This document shows positions 19,118 to 26,750 of a DNA stretch of 64,000 bases, in pieces (the first letter of the stretch is position 1; each line of letters opens with the position of its first letter). Both the position numbers and the translations under genes were made by a program. Location: the NCBI RefSeq assembly GCF_000812565.1, contig NZ_JTAM01000056.1:1-64000 (forward strand). Direction: 5' to 3'. The stretch comes from Flammeovirga sp. OC4. GTDB taxonomy: Bacteria; Bacteroidota; Bacteroidia; Cytophagales; Flammeovirgaceae. The notes beneath the pieces are model-generated. The model did no database searches, was not told the origin of the DNA, and was given only the letters and a program-made list of their open reading frames with translations.

Positions 19118-20041
19118 ATGGAGAATATCGTTTTCAATAACATCACTGATTTCAATAAAGCTCAAAATTTGCCTGCACCAGAAAACCCGCTTTTTACGGT
19201 AGGCTGCAAAGTGTTGAGTGAAGAAGAAATTCAAAATTGCGTTTCTTCTCAAACAGAAGTGAGTTATACTAACCGTTTTTATATTATCAGTCTGAAAAAT
19301 ATCGTGTCGGGAGAATTTATTTACGGTAGAACAAAATACGATAGTGAAACAGGTACTATGTTCTTCTCTTCTCCTGATCAAACTTATACGCTTAAAGATA
19401 TCATCGTCAGTTCTGAGTCTTGGTTTATTGCTTTCCACGAAGACTTTATTGCAGGAACTGAGATTAGAAAACGCATTAAAAATTACAACTTCTTTAATTA
19501 TAATGTGAATGAAGCACTGCACCTTTCTCCCAAAGAAGAAAATACGATCAAGACCATCTTCAAAACCATTGAAACGGAATATCAGAATAATCAAGATGAG
19601 TTTAGTAAAGACATCATCTTGACACATATGGAAGCTTTACTGAGGTATGCAGACCGTTTTTATAAACGTCAATTTCTTAATCGAAAAGAAATCAATAAAG
19701 CCCTTTTCACTCGCTTTAAAGAAATATTAGATGACTATTTTGAATCAAATTTATTAGAAGAAAATGGCATCCCTACTGCAGAGTGGATCGCTGGAAAATT
19801 AGGGGTAAGTCACCGCTATATGAGAGATACTATTAAATCAGAAACGGGAAAAACGGCAGTAGATCAAATTAATCTATACTTGGTAGAAGAAGCAAAAAGT
19901 TTACTTCTTGCTCCAAATGCTTCCATTTCAGAAACTGCCTATAAATTGGGTTTTGAGTACCCTCAGTATTTTTCTCGTTTATTTAAGAAAAAAACAGGAT
20001 TAAGCCCTAAAGAGTATATTGAATCTGCTAATATGAATTAG
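19118..20041 (+). CDS. AraC-family transcriptional regulator
   Basis: The 307-residue protein has a divergent N-terminal sensor part (about 1-200) and a C-terminal double helix-turn-helix (about 210-305). The latter contains WIAGKLGVSHRYMRDTIKSE and the AraC signature ISETAYKLGFEYPQYFSRLF followed by KKKTGLSPKEY. It starts 1 nt after the membrane-protein stop and ends the operon; a hairpin terminator follows. It probably controls the SDR operon, perhaps through the 21-bp-spaced direct repeat at 17530-17559. The inducer is unknown. Confidence 0.9.
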   Translation: MENIVFNNITDFNKAQNLPAPENPLFTVGCKVLSEEEIQNCVSSQTEVSYTNRFYIISLKNIVSGEFIYGRTKYDSETGTMFFSSPDQTYTLKDIIVSSESWFIAFHEDFIAGTEIRKRIKNYNFFNYNVNEALHLSPKEENTIKTIFKTIETEYQNNQDEFSKDIILTHMEALLRYADRFYKRQFLNRKEINKALFTRFKEILDDYFESNLLEENGIPTAEWIAGKLGVSHRYMRDTIKSETGKTAVDQINLYLVEEAKSLLLAPNASISETAYKLGFEYPQYFSRLFKKKTGLSPKEYIESANMN

Positions 20042-20067
20042 TACTTCTTTTTATAATGTATCAATCC

Positions 20068-20107
20068 AATGCCTATCAATAATTCACTATGTTGATAGGC
20101 ATTATTG
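20068..20107 (+). terminator. Intrinsic terminator after the AraC gene
   Basis: A 12-bp perfect stem (20068-20079 with 20092-20103) has a 12-nt loop and is followed by ATTGTTTT. It lies 27 nt after the regulator stop codon. Confidence 0.8.
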
Positions 20108-20295
20108 TTTTCAAGTTTATTGATTTAAAATTTCTAAAAAAGACCATTAGATTAAAACACTTTTCATTTTTATATGTAGATAAGCGAATAAGGCTTTTCT
20201 GTAAAAAAATAAACTGATTCATGTCTTAAGCTGAAAGCGTGACTTGTACTAGTTATTTATTTTTTTGTGTAAAAGTCCTTTGTTAAATAATTGTT

Positions 20296-20303
20296 TAGAT
20301 TTG
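20296..20303 (+). promoter_or_regulatory. Candidate Bacteroidota -7 promoter element for tenA-thiD
   Basis: TAGATTTG fits the TAnnTTTG element. It is 56 bp before the tenA start codon. A TTTG lies at 20279-20282, but its spacing of 13 nt is shorter than the usual 19-21 nt, so the -33 element is doubtful. Confidence 0.4.
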
Positions 20304-20359
20304 TTCTTTGTAAGCCAAACACGGCTGATCTAACAAACAACCAAAACTGAAAACATCTT

Positions 20360-21013
20360 ATGTCAAATTGGTACGAAGCAATCAGTGAAAAAACTGATTA
20401 CATTTTACAAGAAATATATAAACATCCTTTCATCAAAGATCTAATGGAGGGTACACTTTCGAAGGAAGTATTTAATTTTTATATCAATCAAGATTCTATC
20501 TATTTAGCAGAGTATAAAAAGATCTTGGCGGAAGTAGGAATAAGATGTGAAGACGATCAAGATACTCAGTTTTTCTTAGGCTCAGCCACGGGTATTATTC
20601 ATGTTGAAGATGCTTTGCATGAGAACTTCTTAACAGGAGAAGAAAGAACAACTCAAGCCTCTCCTACTTGTGAATTGTACATCAGTTATTTATCGAGAAT
20701 AGTACATACAAAATCATTGGAAGAAGGTTTAGCAGCTGTATTGCCTTGCTTTACAATTTATAAAGAAGTGGGGGATTATATCCTAGCCAATCAAAATAAC
20801 GAAGGCGAAAACCCTTACCAAGATTGGATCAATACCTATGGTGGTGAAGCGTTTGCCAACTCAGTCAAAAAAGCGGTGGATATTACTAATAAATTGGCCA
20901 GTGAGGCTTCTCCTGAAAGAATTGAAAAGATGAATGAAGCCTTCGAAAAAGCTTCGAAATTAGAGTGGATGTTTTGGGACAGTGCATACAACAAAGAAGC
21001 ATGGAAAGTATAA
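20360..21013 (+). CDS. tenA: TenA-family thiaminase II / aminopyrimidine aminohydrolase
   Basis: This 217-residue protein matches TenA over its full length: HPFIKDLMEGTL near the start, NQDSIYLAEYKK with Asp44, the active-site Cys130 in VLPCFTIYKEVGDYI, and YQDWINTYGGEAF (153-165). TenA releases hydroxymethylpyrimidine from degraded thiamin, which allows salvage of the pyrimidine. The following gene is thiD, whose start overlaps the end of this gene. The pair forms a compact salvage unit. No other thiamin gene is near. Confidence 0.93.
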   Translation: MSNWYEAISEKTDYILQEIYKHPFIKDLMEGTLSKEVFNFYINQDSIYLAEYKKILAEVGIRCEDDQDTQFFLGSATGIIHVEDALHENFLTGEERTTQASPTCELYISYLSRIVHTKSLEEGLAAVLPCFTIYKEVGDYILANQNNEGENPYQDWINTYGGEAFANSVKKAVDITNKLASEASPERIEKMNEAFEKASKLEWMFWDSAYNKEAWKV

Positions 21014-21807
21014 AAACAGCTTATAAAAGTGTATTGACGATTGCAGGAAGTGATTCAGGCGGTTGTGCAGGAATTCAAGCAGACATCAAAAGTATTTCTG
21101 CTTGTGGGGCCTATGCAGGGAGTGTGATAACGGCCACAACTGCTCAAAATACACAAGGGGTCACCGACATTCATGCACTTCCGGTTGCTCATCTCGAAAA
21201 GCAATTGGAAGCGGTATTTAGTGATATTGATTTTAGTGCAATCAAGATCGGTATGCTTCATTCTTGTGAAGTGATTGAAACGATTGCTTCAAAACTTACT
21301 GAATACAAGGTCAAAAACATTGTGCTTGACCCTGTAATGGTCGCTACTTCTGGTGATGTTTTAATTACAGAAGATGCGATTGAGTGTTTGAAAAAACTGT
21401 TTCCCCAGGTTACGGTTATCACTCCAAATCATAAAGAAGCAGAGTTATTGATTGGGCACACCATCGACCAAAGTAACGTGGAGTCTACAGCTAAAGAAAT
21501 TGGGACGCAATTCAAAACTTCCGTCTTACTAAAAGGTGGTCATTTTGGTACTTCTGAAATGCATGATGTGCTTTATGAATTTCCGACAGGCAAAACAACT
21601 GTAATTAAAAACCCAAGAGTTGATACAAACAATACTCACGGTACAGGTTGTAGCTTATCTTCAAGCATTGCGACTTTTCTTGGAAAAGGAGATGACTTAG
21701 AAAATGCAGTGAAGAGAGGCTGTAGTTATGTCAACAATGCCATTAAGGAAGGAAAAGATAAAGTGCTGGGGAAAGGAAATGGTCCGATTAATCATTTTGG
21801 GATCTAA
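21001..21807 (+). CDS. thiD: Hydroxymethylpyrimidine/phosphomethylpyrimidine kinase
   Basis: This protein of about 268 residues belongs to the ribokinase-like ThiD family. Visible are LTIAGSDSGGCAGIQADIK near the N-terminus (substrate binding), LDPVMVATSGD, TPNHKEAELL, and the anion-hole motif NTHGTGCSLSSSIA. I place the start at the ATG at 21001: it lies 10 residues before the conserved LTIAGSD, whereas an upstream in-frame ATG at 20965 adds residues foreign to the family. This start overlaps the last 13 bases of tenA, which implies translational coupling. ThiD phosphorylates the pyrimidine that TenA recovers. Confidence 0.93.
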   Translation: MESIKTAYKSVLTIAGSDSGGCAGIQADIKSISACGAYAGSVITATTAQNTQGVTDIHALPVAHLEKQLEAVFSDIDFSAIKIGMLHSCEVIETIASKLTEYKVKNIVLDPVMVATSGDVLITEDAIECLKKLFPQVTVITPNHKEAELLIGHTIDQSNVESTAKEIGTQFKTSVLLKGGHFGTSEMHDVLYEFPTGKTTVIKNPRVDTNNTHGTGCSLSSSIATFLGKGDDLENAVKRGCSYVNNAIKEGKDKVLGKGNGPINHFGI

Positions 21808-21827
21808 GTAATAGAAATTCTATTTTG

Positions 21828-21853
21828 TGCACCATAGTTCAGTCTATGGTGCA
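21828..21853. repeat. Solo palindrome related to repeat family 2, possible thiD terminator
   Basis: TGCACCATAG (21828-21837) pairs perfectly with CTATGGTGCA (21844-21853) around TTCAGT. The stem is the same GTGCACCATAG end seen in the four-hairpin elements at 23436, 37360 and 41825, but here it stands alone. A T-rich stretch follows, so it may also stop thiD transcripts. Confidence 0.65.
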
Positions 21854-21908
21854 TATTTATTTAATCGAAAGAGTAAATTCAATTATTGATTTGATCGAAA
21901 AACTAACC

Positions 21909-22760
21909 ATGAAAAACAAAGTCGCATTGGTTCTCGAAGGAGGTGGTTCTAGAGGAATGTTTACTGCAGGAATCCTCGAATCATTTCTGATGCACAATAT
22001 AAATTTTGATTCCGTGTTTGGGATCTCAGCAGGTGCATTATATGGGGCATCTTTTGCTTCAAAACAGCTAGAGCGTAATAAAAAATTGAACGCTTATAAT
22101 GAAGACGAGCGATATGGTGGATTCAAACATTTACTGCTCAATGGCTCCTATATTTCATGGGATTTTATTATGGGTGATATTGCCCATCGCCTCCTTCCTT
22201 ATGACTATGACACACTTCGTACTTCACCCGATTTTCATGTCGGAGTGAGTAATTGTAATACCGGAAAGGCTGAGTTTTTTGTCATCAATAAATTAGACAA
22301 ACCGGATATTGTCAGCATTCTCACTGCAAGTGGTTCCCTGCCTTTTGTATCTCCGATTGTTAAATACAAAGGCGAAGAATATTTGGATGGAGGGTTGACG
22401 AATTCTATTCCCTACGATGTTGCTTTTGAAAATGGTGCTAACAAAATTGTGGTAGTGCTCACAAGACCTGAAGGCTATGTGAAATCTGACATGAAATTCA
22501 CCTCCTTTTCAAAATGGTTTTATAGAAAACACCCTCATGTACACACCAATTTGGTCAACCGTGCACAGCAGTACAATGAGTCCATCATAAAGCTCAGAGA
22601 GCTCGAACAACAAGGAAAGGCATTTCTTATATACCCTGAAAAAGAACTGAATGTGGGTAGAATTGAACGAAAAGTGCATAAAACAGAAGCTATATATCAT
22701 GAAGCGATTGAGTTTAGTGATCGTTTTATTCCTGAGATGAAACAATGGATGGAAAAGTAA
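21909..22760 (+). CDS. Patatin-like phospholipase (lipid acyl hydrolase)
   Basis: The 283-residue cytoplasmic protein has the full patatin set: the oxyanion loop GGGSRGMFTAG (11-21), the nucleophile elbow GISAG with Ser40, and the catalytic DGG with Asp160. It resembles the YjjU group of small bacterial patatins. I chose the ATG at 21909, because an upstream TTG frame runs through the palindromic repeat and adds 28 residues with no family match. The likely reaction is hydrolysis of a phospholipid or other acyl ester; the physiological substrate is not known. No operon partner is evident; a Crp-like regulator follows after 72 nt. Confidence 0.88.
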   Translation: MKNKVALVLEGGGSRGMFTAGILESFLMHNINFDSVFGISAGALYGASFASKQLERNKKLNAYNEDERYGGFKHLLLNGSYISWDFIMGDIAHRLLPYDYDTLRTSPDFHVGVSNCNTGKAEFFVINKLDKPDIVSILTASGSLPFVSPIVKYKGEEYLDGGLTNSIPYDVAFENGANKIVVVLTRPEGYVKSDMKFTSFSKWFYRKHPHVHTNLVNRAQQYNESIIKLRELEQQGKAFLIYPEKELNVGRIERKVHKTEAIYHEAIEFSDRFIPEMKQWMEK

Positions 22761-22832
22761 AATCTCTTATTTCTCTTGCAACCAATTACCTTTTATCTTT
22801 ATCATCCATTTCAATAATTGACCATTAAGAAA

Positions 22833-23399
22833 ATGAACTCCATTAAAGAACTCTTTATAAATAAATACGGTTTATCAACAGAAAACTTTGACCTTTTCTA
22901 TTCGAATATCACTGAAGTATCAAGGTCTAAAGGCGAAGAAATTATTAGTAAAGGTGAAATTCATCATTCAGTGTATTTTATTAAAAAAGGGGCTGTTAGA
23001 AGTTACTATATTAATGCAGATGGTAAAGAAATCACCTATTGGTTTGGTTTTGAAGGGGACGTTATCGCCTCCTTAGGTAACTTTGTAGAGTCGAAACCTT
23101 CTTTGGAAACCATAGAGTTATTGGAAGATGTTGTGCTATGGAAAATAGATAGAAGTAAACTTTTAGAACTATATAATACCAATATTGAATTAGCGAATTT
23201 CGGAAGACAACTGGCCGAAATCGGTTTGCTGGAAATGGAACAGCAAATACTATTGAACCAAGTGACGGATGCGAAGACGAGATACCTTTCATTGATTGAG
23301 AAGCATCCACAGATCCTTAATCGAGTGAAGTTGGGGCAAATTGCATCATATTTAGGAATTACTCAGGTGACGTTGAGCCGTATTAGGGCACAGAAATAA
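22833..23399 (+). CDS. Crp/Fnr-family transcriptional regulator
   Basis: This protein of about 188 residues has a cyclic-nucleotide-binding-like barrel (about 20-115, with GEIHHSVYFIKKGAVRSYY and WFGFEGDVIASL) and a short C-terminal winged helix (KLGQIASYLGITQVTLSRIRAQ). This is the form common in Bacteroidota, where the cNMP-contacting residues are usually not conserved. The ATG at 22833 gives the standard N-terminus. Related regulators often sit next to genes they control; the SMR exporter and NmrA-like protein downstream are candidates, though a repeat element lies between them. Confidence 0.9.
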   Translation: MNSIKELFINKYGLSTENFDLFYSNITEVSRSKGEEIISKGEIHHSVYFIKKGAVRSYYINADGKEITYWFGFEGDVIASLGNFVESKPSLETIELLEDVVLWKIDRSKLLELYNTNIELANFGRQLAEIGLLEMEQQILLNQVTDAKTRYLSLIEKHPQILNRVKLGQIASYLGITQVTLSRIRAQK

Positions 23400-23435
23400 A
23401 TAAGTCCTTGAACATAAATAAAGATAAGCAAGTGT

Positions 23436-23578
23436 CTCGTGCACCATAGTTAAAACTATGGGCAGGTGACACCGACTCCAACAACACTAAAGTGTTGCCT
23501 ACGTTGCCAACCTTCAAGACTTTAGTCTTGGATAGGTTGCAGTATCACCTGCCCATGACTTCAGTCATGGTGCACGAG
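23436..23578. repeat. Four-hairpin palindromic repeat, family 2, copy 1
   Basis: The outer ends CTCGTGCACCAT and ATGGTGCACGAG are perfect inverted copies. Inside them are hairpins CCATAGT-TAAA-ACTATGG and CCATGAC-TTCA-GTCATGG, then a pairing GGGCAGGTGA / TCACCTGCCC, then two inner hairpins around AACAC-TAAA-GTGTT and CAAGAC-TTTA-GTCTTG. Compared with the copies at 37360 and 41825, the inner pair is turned round relative to the outer pair. Confidence 0.85.
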
Positions 23579-23649
23579 AATTCGATTGAACAAAATAAGA
23601 TTGCCCCTACAATTTAACATATGTAAAAAGAATCCTCATTGACCTCCCC

Positions 23650-23657
23650 TACTTTTG
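23650..23657 (+). promoter_or_regulatory. Candidate -7 promoter element for the SMR gene
   Basis: TACTTTTG fits TAnnTTTG and ends 27 bp before the SMR start codon. No good -33 TTTG is seen at the usual distance. Confidence 0.35.
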
Positions 23658-23684
23658 TTCTGTAATCAAAAAATACAAAATACT

Positions 23685-23999
23685 ATGGGTTGGATTTATT
23701 TATTATTATCCGGTTTGTTTGAAGTGGCTTTTACTACTTCAATGAAAATGTCAGAAGGGTTTTCCAATTGGAAAGGTATCGTTGGTTTCTTCGTTTTTGG
23801 TGCATTGAGTTTCGGGTTGTTGCTCAAATCTATGCAGAGTATTGAGATGGGAACGGCTTATGCTGTATGGGCTGGAATTGGGGCTAGTGGAACTATTCTT
23901 ATGGGTTTCGTTTTGTTCGATAATCCTTTCAATTGGAGCAAACTTCTTTTTCTCTCACTTATCGTTATCGGAATAATAGGTATTAAACTCAGTCACTAA
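23685..23999 (+). CDS. Small multidrug resistance (SMR) family exporter
   Basis: This 104-residue protein has four membrane helices and the family hallmarks: GLFEVAFTTSMKMSEGF with the essential Glu13, and GTAYAVWAGIGASGT in the third helix. SMR proteins work as dual-topology dimers and exchange cations for protons. The sequence mixes features of guanidinium exporters (GLFEV, YAVWxGIGA) and Qac/EmrE types (TTSMKMSEGF), so the substrate is unclear. The ATG at 23685 gives the normal length; an upstream TTG falls in the promoter element. It is likely co-transcribed with the following NmrA-like gene, 10 nt away. Confidence 0.9.
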   Translation: MGWIYLLLSGLFEVAFTTSMKMSEGFSNWKGIVGFFVFGALSFGLLLKSMQSIEMGTAYAVWAGIGASGTILMGFVLFDNPFNWSKLLFLSLIVIGIIGIKLSH

Positions 24000-24009
24000 A
24001 ATTATTACT

Positions 24010-24879
24010 ATGAAAAATATCACAATCATTGGAGCAACAGGAGCTCTTGGTTCAAACATTACAAAAGAATTAATTAAAAAGGGAGTGCAGGTAAAAGTGG
24101 TGGCTAGAGATGTAGAAAAGGCGAAATCACTATTGCCCGAAAAAGCCGAAATTGTTTATGGAGATGTGGCTGATAAAAATAGTCTTAAAGACGCTTTGAT
24201 CGGTACAGAAACTATTTATTTGAATCTAAATACCACTTCGTGGAATGAAAATGCTACTTTCTACCCCGAACGAGAAGGCATTATTAATGTGGTAGATGTC
24301 TGTAAGAAATTAGGAGTAAACCATATTATGCAAATTGTGGGGATCGATTCTTCTCATCCTGAATTTGCGACTACAGGTATGATTTACAAAACCAATTTGA
24401 TCCGAAAACCTGCAATGGATCACCTGAAAAACTCAGGCTTGAAGTATACCTATTTCCATTGCTCTGTTTTCTTGGATTCTTTCCCTACTTTCATTCAAGG
24501 AGAAGAATTTGCCATCATTGGGCATCATCAATATCCGGTATTTTTCACCAATACAATCGACCTATCTAATAACATTTATAATGCTATTGGTAATGAGAAA
24601 GCCTACAATCAATCATTCAGCATTCAAGGTACAGAAGGAATCAGTTTTCCAGAAGCTGCTCAACGATTTGTGGATAATTACAACCCAAAAATTAAAGTAG
24701 TAGAATATCCTTTAGATATTATTCAACATATTGGTTTACCAAGCAAAGAGGATGAAGATTTTATGGAACATCTACTCACCTATGTTGAGCAATTAAAGGA
24801 AGAACAGGTTTCCGAACCAACCTGGGATTTATTGGGTAAACCACAACTTTCGATTGAGGATTTTGTGAAGACGCTTTAA
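24010..24879 (+). CDS. NmrA-like / atypical SDR NAD(P)-binding protein
   Basis: This 289-residue protein has the atypical SDR dinucleotide motif GATGALG (8-14), an acidic-to-basic switch VVARDVEKAK that suits NADP, and a NmrA-like body (YGDVADKNSLKDALIGTETIYLNL). Relatives act as quinone reductases, redox sensors or isoflavone-reductase-like enzymes; the substrate cannot be read from the sequence. It lies 10 nt after the SMR gene, so the two may respond to the same toxic cation or electrophile. A terminator follows. Confidence 0.85.
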   Translation: MKNITIIGATGALGSNITKELIKKGVQVKVVARDVEKAKSLLPEKAEIVYGDVADKNSLKDALIGTETIYLNLNTTSWNENATFYPEREGIINVVDVCKKLGVNHIMQIVGIDSSHPEFATTGMIYKTNLIRKPAMDHLKNSGLKYTYFHCSVFLDSFPTFIQGEEFAIIGHHQYPVFFTNTIDLSNNIYNAIGNEKAYNQSFSIQGTEGISFPEAAQRFVDNYNPKIKVVEYPLDIIQHIGLPSKEDEDFMEHLLTYVEQLKEEQVSEPTWDLLGKPQLSIEDFVKTL

Positions 24880-24887
24880 AAACATAC

Positions 24888-24925
24888 AACTCTCTAAGCT
24901 TTGAATAAAAGACTAGGGAGTTTTT
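24888..24925 (+). terminator. Intrinsic terminator after the NmrA-like gene
   Basis: AACTCTCTA (24888-24896) pairs with TAGGGAGTT (24914-24922), with one G-T pair, and is followed by TTTC. It begins 8 nt after the stop codon. Confidence 0.65.
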
Positions 24926-25144
24926 CATTTATATATTACTTACATTATATAAATTAGATTCTCGTTATCTTCTCATCGATTGATCTACAAGAGTTAAGAG
25001 ATACTACTTTCAAGATTTCATTTTCTTCATTCATCATCAATATATTTTCTCAAACATAGGTCTAATAGTATTGAATTTTGCTATACAATTTAGATATTAG
25101 GAAAAATATCTTTTTAACTAAAGTAAACTAAATTGAGCACACTA

Positions 25145-25657
25145 ATGAAAAGCAAACATTGTCAGTTATGCGAACATAAAAATATGCATATACTTACTGG
25201 TACCACATGTAAACTAACTGAAAAGAAACCGAACTTCAATTATAAATGTAAAGACATTAAATGGGGAAAGAATTTAAAAAACTCAATCTCAAATTTGTAC
25301 ATCGACATTAAGAAAAATGATTTACAAACCAATCTAGTGTATTTAAATTTTGTTGTTTTCTTTACCTTATCATTAGTTGCATTTTATTATTGCTATTACC
25401 TTTTTGTAAAAAGCTATAATAATGATTTTGTCCTTTTTAGACTACCTCTTCTTGTTTTCGTTGCAGGTACTATTTTGTTGGGGTACTCTTTTAATCCCCT
25501 CTTACGCTATATAAGAGATAGGAACGACCTAAAAAGAAAGAAAAAAGAATTGGACCAACTTCTTGAATTATACAGAGTTGATTTTTCTATAGACGTCGAT
25601 TATGAAAAGGATGCACATGGTAATAAGACTTTTCATTATGATTTGAAGGTCTTCTAG
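25145..25657 (+). CDS. Cys-rich, two-helix membrane protein of unknown function
   Basis: This protein of about 170 residues opens with a Cys pattern CQLCEHKN...TTCKLTEK...YKC that looks like a small zinc-binding knuckle. Two membrane segments follow (about 67-85 and about 98-116), then a charged coiled part rich in Lys, Glu and Leu. I chose the ATG at 25145 over an upstream TTG. The DNA is more AT-rich in appearance than its neighbours, and the protein is not one I recognise. With the next gene it forms a pair that looks recently acquired. A role beside a toxin or immunity locus is possible but not shown. Confidence 0.6.
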   Translation: MKSKHCQLCEHKNMHILTGTTCKLTEKKPNFNYKCKDIKWGKNLKNSISNLYIDIKKNDLQTNLVYLNFVVFFTLSLVAFYYCYYLFVKSYNNDFVLFRLPLLVFVAGTILLGYSFNPLLRYIRDRNDLKRKKKELDQLLELYRVDFSIDVDYEKDAHGNKTFHYDLKVF

Positions 25658-25713
25658 TTTGATAGCAAATAAACATTTAATATCTATTGTTATACACTAA
25701 TCAATTTCCCTTT

Positions 25714-26586
25714 ATGCAAAAAACAATCAATAACATAGCAGACTCGATTTCTAAAAAACTTGATGCACTTGATCTTCAAAACCATAATAGCACATTAAAA
25801 AAGTATTTAAAACCATGCTTTATTGGGGAACGTTCTGAGTCTAGTATAAGAAACATTTCTAAAATTGGAGGTTATCCTCATTTACCAAATGAATTTGAAA
25901 TCCCAGAATTTGAAGGGCAAAATTTAAAATTCTTTTGTCAAATTAATTTTGCTGAAATTCAACACCTAGATACTTCTGGAATTTTACCCCAGAAAGGTCT
26001 ACTTGTTATATTTATGTACTTAGAAAATGAAGAAGGCAAATTCACCATTCCCAATTTTAATACTCAACAATTAAGGTCATTTTACTTTGAAGATTTAAAA
26101 ACAACTAAAACAAAAGAGGATCCATCTCTAAAATGTTCTACACTTAGAGAATGTATAATGAACTTTAAACAGTATATGGATATTCCTGAACCTATGGATT
26201 TTCATGTAAAAAATGATACTAATTATATAGAAGAAGACTTAACAATTAGATGGGAATTAATACCTGAAGAATTTGAAATAACTTCGCCATCTTTTAAGTT
26301 ACTTGGATATCCTACTGACGATGCTATAAACACTTATCCAGAATGGTATTGTTTTGAAAAAAACATTAACCTGATGACTCCCGGTGATAAATCAGAGTTT
26401 TACTTAGATGCAGAACAGGAAAAAGATCAATATTGTCTACTCATGCAAATAGATTTAGAGGGTATGGATGCTCTAAATTGGGACGATGAATATTCTGATT
26501 TTGGAGGTATCAGCATTGGAATAAGAAAGACGGATCTTATCAATCATAAATTCAATAATTTACTATTTAAATATAGTATAAGCTAA
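25714..26586 (+). CDS. DUF1963 (YwqG-like) domain protein
   Basis: The 290-residue protein fits DUF1963: KIGGYPHLPNEFEIPEF, then LKFFCQINFAEI, the GILPQKGLLVIFMYLE strand, and a C-terminal DQYCLLMQIDLEG...FGGISIGIRKTDL. YwqG-type proteins are cytoplasmic, and their function is not established. Some are found near polymorphic toxin loci. The ATG at 25714 matches the family start better than a TTG at 25687. The codon use is strongly A/T-ending, like that of the preceding gene, and unlike the CobW-like gene that follows. Confidence 0.75.
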   Translation: MQKTINNIADSISKKLDALDLQNHNSTLKKYLKPCFIGERSESSIRNISKIGGYPHLPNEFEIPEFEGQNLKFFCQINFAEIQHLDTSGILPQKGLLVIFMYLENEEGKFTIPNFNTQQLRSFYFEDLKTTKTKEDPSLKCSTLRECIMNFKQYMDIPEPMDFHVKNDTNYIEEDLTIRWELIPEEFEITSPSFKLLGYPTDDAINTYPEWYCFEKNINLMTPGDKSEFYLDAEQEKDQYCLLMQIDLEGMDALNWDDEYSDFGGISIGIRKTDLINHKFNNLLFKYSIS

Positions 26587-26617
26587 AAGACTGATGAATA
26601 CAGTTTCGGATCAGAAA

Positions 26618-26649
26618 CTTGCAACCTCCTACAGATTAAAGTACCTTTG
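26618..26649 (+). promoter_or_regulatory. Candidate promoter of the CobW-like gene
   Basis: TACCTTTG (26642-26649) fits the -7 element. CTTG at 26618-26621 lies 20 nt upstream and is close to the -33 TTTG. The start codon is about 100 bp downstream. I saw no Zur-type palindrome here. Confidence 0.45.
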
Positions 26650-26750
26650 GGAATTTAGTTCAGCATTATTTCTATGTAAAAAATACAGGGAAATAATGGT
26701 GAGTTAGAGAGGATAAATGAAGTGTTATCTATCATTCCAAAATACTATAA

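Larger units (their letters stand above)
20042..20359. other. Intergenic region before tenA
   Basis: This 318-bp gap holds the terminator at 20068-20103 and a -7-like promoter element at 20296-20303. I looked for the conserved CTGAGA and ACCnnTGAAcCTGAT elements of a TPP riboswitch in front of tenA-thiD and found neither. Confidence 0.5.

Noticed and set aside
19103-19627. Minus-strand frame of 174 codons
   Set aside because: It is antisense to the AraC regulator gene and overlaps the 3' end of the membrane-protein gene; the product looks like reversed codons of the regulator.
20104-20359. TPP riboswitch before tenA
   Set aside because: I looked for the conserved elements of the THI box and found none in the right order.
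20965-21000. Longer thiD start at 20965
   Set aside because: The added 12 residues come from another frame of tenA and precede the normal ThiD N-terminus.
21825-21908. N-terminal extension of the patatin from a TTG codon
   Set aside because: It runs through a palindromic repeat and adds residues that do not belong to the family; the ATG at 21909 gives the normal start.
23436-23578. CRISPR-like array suggested by the repeated short motifs
   Set aside because: The repeats are hairpins in inverted order, with no uniform repeat-spacer pattern and no cas gene nearby.
23400-23684. Transposase gene linked to the repeat families
   Set aside because: No frame with Y1 transposase motifs was seen here or elsewhere in the window, so the repeats must be mobilised, if at all, from outside.
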